Shown one piece after another: positions 57,305 through 64,000 of a stretch of DNA of 64,000 nt. The notes below the pieces were generated by a model. It saw only the letters and a program-made list of their open reading frames with translations, had not been told where the DNA came from and ran no database searches. Both the position numbers and the translations under genes were made by a program. Numbering within the stretch: position 1 is the first letter of the stretch; every line of letters begins with the position of its first letter. The stretch comes from PALSA-612 sp963776375 (GTDB taxonomy: Bacteria; Actinomycetota; Thermoleophilia; Gaiellales; Gaiellaceae). The stretch is taken from contig CAVZMF010000005.1 in assembly GCA_963776375.1 (NCBI GenBank), forward strand, positions 620,001 through 684,000, in the 5' to 3' direction.

Positions 57305-60300
57305 TCAGCAGACGCGGACCGAGCGCGTCGCCGCGGAGGTGCGGCCGCTCTTGTCGGTCAGGACGGCGCGCAGGGCATGGCGCCCCTTGGCGAGGCCGAC
57401 CGTCTTCCAGCTCGCGGCGTAGAGGTCGGCGACGCCGTTCTTGACCGTCGCCGCCTTGCGGGCGCCGTCGAAGAACGTGACCGCGGTGATCTTCGCCGTA
57501 TCGCTCGCGAGCACGAGCAGCCGCTCCGTCTTCGCCGCGCAGGCGCCCGACGTCGGGGCGATCCAGGTGATCGCCGGGCCGTTGACGACCGCCAGCTTCG
57601 TCGTCTTGATCGCGGTGTTCGGCAGGGCGTTCGGGCCGATCGTGTTCACGTTCTTCGACTCCTGGTTGTCGGCGACAAGCATCAGCACGGTCGGCCGACC
57701 GGCGGCGAGTGCAGCAGCCTGGGGCGGGAGCGGCACGACGATCGTGCCCGTCCTGGCGTCGTATGCAGCCGCGGGGACAAGCTGGTTCTGGTAGCCGAAC
57801 AGCGCGGAGAACGGATCGACGCCGGATTGCGAGTCGGTCGCCTTGAACGCGATGGTGGGCCGGCCGGCCGCGACCTTCGTCGTCAGCAGCGTCACGCGCG
57901 GCGGCCGCACGTCGTTGACCCATGAGCGCAGGACATAGGTCCCGTCGAGCGACTTGTGCGTGAAGGGGTCGCGCCGCGAGTCGACGGAGAAGTAGTACCG
58001 GCCCGGGCTGGCGAAGACCGAGCCCGCCACGCCGATGTCGCCGCGGTAGTCGAGCATGATCCCGTTCACGTTCACGGGCGTCCCGGCGTAGCCCTGGACG
58101 GTGTTCTCGTCCGGGGCGCCGAGGAGCCACGGCTCGATCAGCGAGCCCGCCGACTCGGTCTCGACGGCGACTCCGAAGTTCACCGTCTTCTTGGCCAGCG
58201 TCGTCACGTAGAGATGCTCCTTGCCGCTGTCGTCCATCGGCGCGCCCGTGACGTTCGGCGCCAGCCCGAACGGCGCCGCCGGCCAGCGGTAGACGGAGGC
58301 GCGATTCTGGCCCTTGCGCGTGTCGCCCGACTGCACCGTGCGCAGCTGGACGGCCTTCGCCTGGGCCAGCCCGGGCCTGGTCGACGAAGAAGTCGTAGGG
58401 GATGCGCCTGACGTCAGCGCCGCGGCGCAGCGTGACGAAGCCGTAGTCGTCGCCCGGCTTGGCCCCCGCGCCGGCGCCGGCGGTCAAGGTCAGCATGCGC
58501 GGTGCCGCCCGGCGCCAGCAGGAACGTCGGCGAGACCGTGATCGTCGCGCCCTGCGAGGCGCTCTGGCTCTGGAGCCCCACCTGCCACGTGCCGTCGCCG
58601 CCGCCCGCGTCGGAGACGGTCAGCGCGAGCTGCTTGCTCGGCGTCGAGCTGGTGGCAAGGTTCAGCTCGCCGAACGAGAGCGACTGCGGATCGGTGAAGA
58701 CGAGCGGCTTGTCCGCCGTCGGGAGCCAGGCAAGGCCGGCGCCCTCCTCGAGCACCGAGGCCTCGGTCGTGCGGCTCGTGTCCGAGAACGCCGGCGCCGA
58801 GGTCGACATCAGCGCCGACTTGACCTGCTTCGGCGTCCACGCCCGGGTGCCGCTGCAGGAGCAGGGCGGCCGAGCCGGCGATGTGCGGCGTCGCCATGCT
58901 CGTCCCGTCGAAGACGGCGAACGGGGAGCCCGCGAACTCCGGCAGCGTCGAGGAGAGGACCTGCGCGCCCGGTGCCGAGACGTCCGGCTTGAGCATGTGC
59001 GCGAACGGCGGTCGGCCCGGCCGAGGAGAAGCTCGTGATCACGCCCGAGCGCCCGGTGGAGATCTCGCGCACGTCGGTACCGATCGTGATCCGGGCCTGC
59101 CCGCCGGTCGAGGCGGTGGCGCTGACGATCCGCCGCCCGTCGAGGTCGGAGATCATCCCCGCCGGGAAGCCGAGCTGGATCGGGATCGGATTCGGGTCGC
59201 CGGCCCGGTTGTCGGAGACGATCATCCCGATCGCCCCGGCGCTGACGGCCCGGTAGGCCTTGGAGACGAACGTGCACGTCCCGCGCTCGACGAGCGCGAT
59301 CTTCCCCTTCAGCGCGTTGGGTTCGAGGGTCGGCTTGAGCAGGTTCGGGTTCGTCGAGGGGCCGCAGAGATGCGGGTCGCGCTTGCCATTGGCACCGGTG
59401 AGCCTGGCCACGTCGACGAGCGTCTGCGGCGCGGTCGCCCAGGAATCGGGGAAGCCGTCCGCCGTGGGCACGATCGCGAGCGTGCTCGGCCCCTGGAGCG
59501 CGGGGGAGACGACGGTCAGCTGGCGGCCGAAGAAGTGCGAGTTCGAGACTGCGGCGACGGTGATCGCCTCCGGCGCCGTCCCCGGGGAGCCGACGGAGCC
59601 GAAGCCGAAGTCGTCGCGGTCGTTCCCGGCCGCGATCACGGGCACGACGCCGGCCGCGGCGACGTTGCGGATCGTCGGGATCATCGCGTCGTTGGCAGGA
59701 TCCGTCTCCGGCCCGCCGCCCGAGAAGTTGATCACGTTCATCCCGTCACTGACCGCGCTCTCGAAGGCGGCGACGATCTCCGGGGTCTCGGCGAAGTTGC
59801 CGCCGATCAGCGGCGCGGGGACGTTGAAGACGCGGTAGTTGCCGAGCCAGGCGCGCGGCGCGACGCCGGAGAGGCCGGTCGTGAGCGGATGGTCCCGTCC
59901 GGGAGGGGCGGTGGTGTTCGCGTTCCCTGCGGCGATGCCCGCGACGTGCGTGCCGTGGAACGACGCCTGCCGGTCGAGCGGCAGTTGCCCCGCGGTTCCC
60001 GAGCCGGGGCCGGGGAAGGCGCGCGCGACGATCACCTTCGCCGTCGTGAACGCGGTGTTGCCCTTCGGGAAGCCGGGCGGGTACGAGTAGCCGTTGGGGT
60101 TGAAGAACTGGTTCGTCTGGTCGATGCCGTCGTCGACGACGCCGATCTTGATCCCGGCACCGCTCGCGCCCGTCGCGGCCCCGAGTTGCGTTGCGCCGAT
60201 CACGCTCGGGCTCTTGTTCGTCGACTCCATGTAGCGGAGGCTGGGATAGACGTGGCTGAGGAAGCCGAGCCCGAGCAGCCGCGGGAGCTGCGTCGCCGGG

Positions 60301-60695
60301 AGCGTGACGGCGAAGCCGTCGAGGACGACGCGGTAGTGGTAGGAGACGCGCGCCTCCGGGATCGCGCTCCGCAGCTTTGCGATGGCAACGCGCTGGGCGG
60401 CGTCGACCTGTGCCAGGTAGCGCTGCGACGCGCTGGACGCGACCTCGAGCTGGGTCTGCCCGGGGCGGTAGCCGAGCCCGGAGTCGAAGGCCTGTGCGAG
60501 CGGCGGCAGGCCGACCGTCGCGATCACGCGCACCTGCCCCTTGGTGCCGGCGGCGGAAACCGGGATCGTTCCGTGCAGGAGGCGGGGGATCGTCACGTCT
60601 CCGAAGTGCCTGCGCAGCGGCACCAGCGACGCCGACGCCGACGTGCTGCCGGCGAGCGCCGACAGGATGCCGATCAGGAGAAGGGTCCGGCGCAC
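57305..60695 (-). pseudogene. Large secreted subtilisin-like serine protease (S8; four apparent frameshifts)
   Basis: About 1,130 residues read across frames. Signal peptide TLLLIGILSALAGSTSASAS; an inhibitor-like pro-region; catalytic Asp in IKIGVVDDGID, His in FHGTHVAGIAAGN; a PA-type insert in the middle (LVERGTCTFVSKAYRAVSAG). After a one-base shift near 59010 comes the catalytic Ser in FDGTSMATPHIAGS. Further shifts lie near 58840, 58500 and 58380. The C-terminus has fibronectin/Ig-like beta domains (for example RYYFSVDSRRDPF) and ends ATRSVRVC. It starts at GTG 60695 (60716 also possible). Triad residues and downstream domains remain intact around every break, so sequence error is likelier than decay. 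Confidence 0.75.
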
Positions 60696-60711
60696 TGGGC
60701 GGCGACTAGCG

Positions 60712-60717
60712 TACACT
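60712..60717 (+). promoter_or_regulatory. -10 box TACACT for leaderless fabI
   Basis: TACACT ends 10 nt before the ATG of fabI. The protease gene on the other strand starts within 35 bp, so the two promoters overlap. Confidence 0.4.
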
Positions 60718-60727
60718 CGCGCCCGTC

Positions 60728-61507
60728 ATGGCCGGTCAGTTCGACGGGAAGCGGGGCCTCGTCCTCGGCGTGGCCAACAGGCGGTCGATCGCATGGTCGA
60801 TCGCCCGCGCGCTGGCCGAGCAGGGCGCGGAGCTCGCGTTCACGTTCCAGGGCGAGCGCATCGAAAACAGCGTGCGTGAGCTGGCCGACAGCGTGTCCAG
60901 CCCGCTCGTGACGTCGTGCGACGTGCGCTCGGACGAGGACGTGCAGCGCGTCTTCACCGAGGTCGGCGAGGCGTTCGGCGGCGGGCTCGACCTGCTCGTC
61001 CACTCGGTGGCCTTCGCCGCCGCGGAGGATCTCGCCGGCCGGTTCACGGACACGCCGCGCGACAACTTCTGGCTCGCGCTCGACGTGAGCGCGTACTCGC
61101 TCGTCGCCTGCGCGCGGGCCGCCGAGCCGCTGATGGAAGCCCGCGGCGGCGGCTCGATCCTGACGATGACCTACCTCGGCGGCGAGCGCACCGTGCCGCA
61201 CTACAACGTCATGGGTGTGGCCAAGGCCGCCCTGGACGCGTCGGTTCGCTATCTGGCCTGGGACCTGGGCCAGAAGAACATCCGCGTGAACGCGGTCTCG
61301 GCCGGGCCCGTGCGCACGCTGGCCGCGCGCTCGATCGCGGGCTTCCCGACGATGGAGGCGATCGTCGAGGAGCGCGCGCCCCTCCATCGCCAGATCGACG
61401 CCGACGACGTCGGCGCCGCCGCGGCGTACCTGCTCTCGGACTCGGCCGGGAACGTCAGCGCGACGACGCTCTACGTCGACGCCGGCTACCACTCCATGGG
61501 CATGTAG
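60728..61507 (+). CDS. fabI: Enoyl-[acyl-carrier-protein] reductase (NADH)
   Basis: Last reduction step of each fatty-acid elongation round. 259 residues of the FabI branch of SDRs: GLVLGVANRRSIAWSIARAL (the divergent cofactor loop G-x-x-x-x-x-S-I-A-W typical of FabI/InhA), LLVHSVAFA, the catalytic Y-x-x-x-x-x-x-K as YNVMGVAKAALD after GGERTVPHY, and C-terminal NVSATTLYVDAGYHSMGM. The tight FabI signature separates it from ordinary SDRs; it is a triclosan-type target. Confidence 0.95.
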   Translation: MAGQFDGKRGLVLGVANRRSIAWSIARALAEQGAELAFTFQGERIENSVRELADSVSSPLVTSCDVRSDEDVQRVFTEVGEAFGGGLDLLVHSVAFAAAEDLAGRFTDTPRDNFWLALDVSAYSLVACARAAEPLMEARGGGSILTMTYLGGERTVPHYNVMGVAKAALDASVRYLAWDLGQKNIRVNAVSAGPVRTLAARSIAGFPTMEAIVEERAPLHRQIDADDVGAAAAYLLSDSAGNVSATTLYVDAGYHSMGM

Positions 61508-61744
61508 AGGGGCTCCAAGGCAAGGCTCAACCGGCTGTCGCCCGCTTGGCAAGCCGAAGCGGCAGTTAGGTCGTTACACGGATCGCCCCGCGCAATCGCT
61601 CACTCGTGAGGGGCCGGCAGGGAGGGAGGGCTCGCTCGCGGCTCGTGGGCGGGCGGCCTCACCGGGAACTCTCCGCCGCCGGAGGCGCGACAGCATCCGG
61701 GAACCGGCCGAGAGGATCTGCGGCTTTCTACTACTCCACTACCG

Positions 61745-61762
61745 ACAAGTTGTGTCTACGCT
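61745..61762 (+). promoter_or_regulatory. arsR promoter with palindromic operator candidate
   Basis: The palindrome ACAA-G-TTGT (61745-61753) lies just before TACGCT (61757-61762), which ends 6 nt before the ATG at 61769. ArsR-type repressors typically bind short inverted repeats over their own promoters, so autoregulation is likely. Confidence 0.5.
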
Positions 61763-61768
61763 CCAAGC

Positions 61769-62125
61769 ATGCCTCCACACCCGCTTCCCCAACCTGTCGT
61801 CGAACTCGTCGCCCAACGTCTCCGCGCACTGGGCGAGCCGCTTCGTATCCGGCTCCTCGAGCAGCTGATGGACGGCGAGGCCAGCGTGCAAGAGCTGGTC
61901 AGCGCCACCGGAGCCGGTCAGCAGAACGTGTCCAAGCACCTGGGGGTGCTCCTGCACGCCGGCATCGTCGGGCGGCGCAAGCAAGGCACGTTCGTCTACT
62001 ACCGGATCGTCGACGAGGTCGTCTACAGCCTCTGCGAGCAGGTCTGCGCCAGCCTCGAGCGCCAACACGCGGAACTCGGAGAACTGCTCGCGACCAGACT
62101 CACCGCCGAAGGGAGTGTCCGCTGA
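61769..62125 (+). CDS. ArsR-family winged-helix regulator
   Basis: 118 residues. Winged-helix DNA-binding domain: RLRALGEPLRIRLLEQLMDG, then recognition helix ELVSATGAGQQNVSKHLGVLLHAG, then the wing GRRKQGTFVYYRI. It lacks the ELCVCDL metal-binding Cys of arsenic sensors, but Cys residues occur near the C-terminus (LCEQVCASLE), so a redox or metal role is possible. The stop overlaps the OsmC start (TGATG). The likely targets are osmC and the MMPL transporter downstream. Confidence 0.9.
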   Translation: MPPHPLPQPVVELVAQRLRALGEPLRIRLLEQLMDGEASVQELVSATGAGQQNVSKHLGVLLHAGIVGRRKQGTFVYYRIVDEVVYSLCEQVCASLERQHAELGELLATRLTAEGSVR

Positions 62126-62601
62126 TGGCCACCGCGACCGAGAGCAAGCAAAGCGTACGCACCAAGGAGTTCCAGTTCCCGCTCACCGTCGAATGGATCG
62201 ACGGCCGCCGCGTCGCCGCGAAGGTCGAGGGCAAGGAGCCGGTCGAGATCGCGCCGCCGCCGGTCTTCCGCGGCACGGATCCCACCGCCTGGAGCCCCGA
62301 AGACTTCCTCGTTGCGGCTGACGCCTCCTGCCTCGCTGTCACCTTCACCGGCCTCGCGGAGCGCGACGGCCTCGACTACAGCAATCTCAGGGTCGACGCG
62401 ACGGGTACCTGCGGCCAACGCACCGATGGCCGCTTCGGATTCACACGGCTCGAGCTCCAGCTCACCGTCGAAACGGATCCCGCGGACGCAGCACGCGCCC
62501 GAACCCTCGCCGAAAAGGCAGAGGCGACTTGCTTGATCTCTGCGTCACTGGGCCTTCCGGTCGAGACGGTGATCAACACAACGCCGCCGTCGGGGAGCTG
62601 A
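62125..62601 (+). CDS. OsmC/Ohr-family peroxiredoxin-like protein
   Basis: 158 residues. It carries the two cysteines of the OsmC fold: Cys in AADASCLAVTFTGLAE and Cys in AEATCLISASLGLPVE, which form the thiol peroxidase pair. Family proteins reduce organic hydroperoxides with help from lipoyl or thiol donors. Placement after an ArsR gene in one unit suggests oxidant-induced expression. It lacks other domains. Confidence 0.88.
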   Translation: MATATESKQSVRTKEFQFPLTVEWIDGRRVAAKVEGKEPVEIAPPPVFRGTDPTAWSPEDFLVAADASCLAVTFTGLAERDGLDYSNLRVDATGTCGQRTDGRFGFTRLELQLTVETDPADAARARTLAEKAEATCLISASLGLPVETVINTTPPSGS

Positions 62602-62658
62602 GGTGCTCAGCTGCTTGCGGGAGCAGATGCGCGTATTCGACGGCGGATCGCGCACCCC

Positions 62659-64000
62659 ATGACTGCGATCACAGCCGCCCCTCCAGCACCATCGACGCTC
62701 GAGCACCCGGGGGCCGTCGGGCCGATCGGCCGGTTCGGTCGCTGGACGGTCGACCACGGGCGTGCCGTCGCGATCGCGTGGATCGTGATCGCGATCGGGT
62801 TCGGATTTTTCGCGCCGAAGGTCGAGTCGGCGCTGTCGGGCGCCGGTTGGCAGGCGAACGGCTCCCAGTCGGTGCAGGCGAGAGCCCTGATTCAAGAGAA
62901 CTTCGCTGGTTTGTCCAGTTCGGCGCTGATGGTCGTCGTGCACTCGCCGACGCAGACGGTCGGCGACGCGGGTTTCCGCTCGACGGTCGCTGCGGTCGAG
63001 CGGACGCTGCGGACGAACCGACACGTCGCCTCCGTGTCGTTGCCGCGGGCGGGCGCGACGGTCTCGGCTGATCGCCACACGGCGATCGTCACTGCCGGTG
63101 CAGGCGGTGATCCGACGGCGATGGTGGCCGCCGCCGACTCGCTGAAGGGCAAGCTGCGCGCGCTCGGCACCGGCGGTACCGCTGTGTCCTTGACGGGCGC
63201 CTCCGGCATGTGGAGCGACTTCAACACGGCGAACCGCACGGCGATGATGAAGTCGGAGCTGTTCTCGTGGCCGGTGACGATGATCATCCTCGTGCTGGCC
63301 TTCGGGTCGCTCGTCGCCGCCGGGCTCCCGCTGTTGCTGACGATCCTCGGGCTGGTCGCATCCGCGGGCTTGCTGGCGTTGCTGACGCACGGGTTCGAGA
63401 TCTCGATCTGGGCGATGAACTTCGCGCTCATGTTCGCGCTCGCGCTCGGCATCGACTACGCGCTCTTCCTCGTCCACCGCTTCCGCGGTGCCTTGTTCGG
63501 CTCCAGTCTCGACGCGCGTGACGCGGTCGCGGTGACGATGGACACGGCTGGCAAGGCCGTGATGTTTTCTGGCGTCACTGTTCTGATCTCGCTCTCGGCG
63601 GTGATGCTCGTTCCCAGCCCGGCGTTCCGGTCGATGGCGCTCGGGATCATGATCAGCGTCGTCTTCGTGCTGGCGGCGACCTTGACGCTGTTGCCGGTCG
63701 TGCTCGCCAAGCTCGGCCCCAGGGTCGATTCGATGGCGCTTCGCTGGGTTCACTCCGGTGAGCACCGATCGGCGCGCTTCGCCCGCTGGGGCGCGCTGCT
63801 CTGGCGCCGCCCGCACCTGTTCGGACCTGCGGCGACGATCGTGCTCGTCCTGCTCGCGCTGCCCGTCTTCGGGCTGAAGACCGGCATGCCCTCGATCAAG
63901 GTCGTCCCCACGAACGACTCCTCCCGGGTCGGCTACACGCAGGTGCAGCAGGCGTTCGGCGTCGGCGCCCCCGGAGCACTCCAGATCGTGACCCCGCAGG
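62659..64000 (+). CDS. MMPL-family transporter, N-terminal part (3' end outside window)
   Basis: About 447 residues are visible; the frame is open to the window end. RND-superfamily MmpL type: one helix (VAIAWIVIAIGFGFFAPKV), a large external domain, then five or six helices (SWPVTMIILVLAFGSLVAAG and others) with the conserved MFALALGIDYALFLVHRFR that carries the proton-relay Asp-Tyr pair. These proteins export lipids or siderophores in mycobacteria; the cargo here is unknown. It follows osmC by 57 bp, so it may belong to the arsR operon. The start at ATG 62659 is chosen by family position. Confidence 0.85.
   Translation, partial: MTAITAAPPAPSTLEHPGAVGPIGRFGRWTVDHGRAVAIAWIVIAIGFGFFAPKVESALSGAGWQANGSQSVQARALIQENFAGLSSSALMVVVHSPTQTVGDAGFRSTVAAVERTLRTNRHVASVSLPRAGATVSADRHTAIVTAGAGGDPTAMVAAADSLKGKLRALGTGGTAVSLTGASGMWSDFNTANRTAMMKSELFSWPVTMIILVLAFGSLVAAGLPLLLTILGLVASAGLLALLTHGFEISIWAMNFALMFALALGIDYALFLVHRFRGALFGSSLDARDAVAVTMDTAGKAVMFSGVTVLISLSAVMLVPSPAFRSMALGIMISVVFVLAATLTLLPVVLAKLGPRVDSMALRWVHSGEHRSARFARWGALLWRRPHLFGPAATIVLVLLALPVFGLKTGMPSIKVVPTNDSSRVGYTQVQQAFGVGAPGALQIVTPQ

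Noticed and set aside
1..64000. Insertion sequences, prophage, CRISPR-Cas, toxin-antitoxin or restriction systems
   Set aside because: No transposase, integrase, Cas, methylase-nuclease pair or toxin family signature was found on either strand.

Overview
The window is a gene-dense, roughly 70% GC bacterial chromosome segment. It looks like Actinomycetota, and the mix of genes (duplicated M29 aminopeptidases, GAP-family membrane protein, LuxR-type ATPase regulators, a Tad pilus locus without outer-membrane secretin or Lpt genes) suggests the class Thermoleophilia (Gaiellales/Solirubrobacterales-like). Phylum is fairly secure and class is an inference. There is no rRNA, tRNA, CRISPR array, transposase or phage gene that I can see. 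Both ends cut through genes (murI at the left, an MMPL transporter at the right).

Layout. 1-5.9 kb: murI (partial)-rph-mgtC-rdgB, two YihY/BrkB membrane proteins on the other strand, a Roadblock-domain protein, a small membrane protein, pyrE and an HU gene. 6.1-7.6 kb: a secreted protein with two IPT/TIG domains. 7.7-14.5 kb: pyrF, a D,D-carboxypeptidase, a PfkB-like protein lacking its catalytic Asp, guaB-guaA and a nucleotidyltransferase. 14.5-16.9 kb: frame-damaged phospholipase D and nitroreductase genes and a uracil-DNA glycosylase. 16.85-21.3 kb: rplM-rpsI-glmM-glmS. 21.3-25.2 kb: PAP2, DUF192, an M15-like secreted peptidase and a GT87 mannosyltransferase-like protein. 25.3-33.9 kb: a complete Tad/Flp pilus locus (two Flp pilins, TadE, a TadG-like protein, CpaB, CpaE/TadZ, CpaF/TadA, TadB, TadC) in which TadB carries an N-terminal signal peptide and von Willebrand factor A domain. 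33.9-39.1 kb: GAP-family protein, a 573-residue coiled-coil protein, a methyltransferase, a glycoside hydrolase (frame-damaged) and ArfB. 39.1-43.6 kb: acpS-nnr-alr-CCA transferase-methyltransferase, tightly overlapped. 43.6-46.5 kb: tandem M29 aminopeptidases and DUF4242. 46.9-51.1 kb: a signalling operon (receiver, multi-sensor histidine kinase, cyclase-receiver-LuxR fusion). 51.2-57.2 kb: small proteins, a DHA2 MFS exporter, a large LuxR ATPase regulator and an SDR. 57.3-64 kb: a large secreted subtilase (frame-damaged), fabI, and an arsR-osmC-mmpL cluster.

How the parts fit. The rplM-rpsI-glmM-glmS and acpS-nnr-alr groups are normally close together in actinobacteria. Here 17.8 kb, with the Tad locus at its centre, lies between them. 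Murein and nucleotide housekeeping (murI, glmM, glmS, alr, dacA; pyrE, pyrF, guaB, guaA, rdgB) is spread over both flanks. Most operons use 1-14 bp GTGA/ATGA-type overlaps. Several genes appear leaderless, with a TANNNT -10 box 6-10 nt before the start codon.

Caution about reading frames. At least fifteen apparent single-base frameshifts occur, including in guaB, which is normally essential or central, and a stop codon is missing between rplM and rpsI. I read most of these as sequence or assembly errors rather than gene decay; coordinates of the affected genes span the whole intended coding region.
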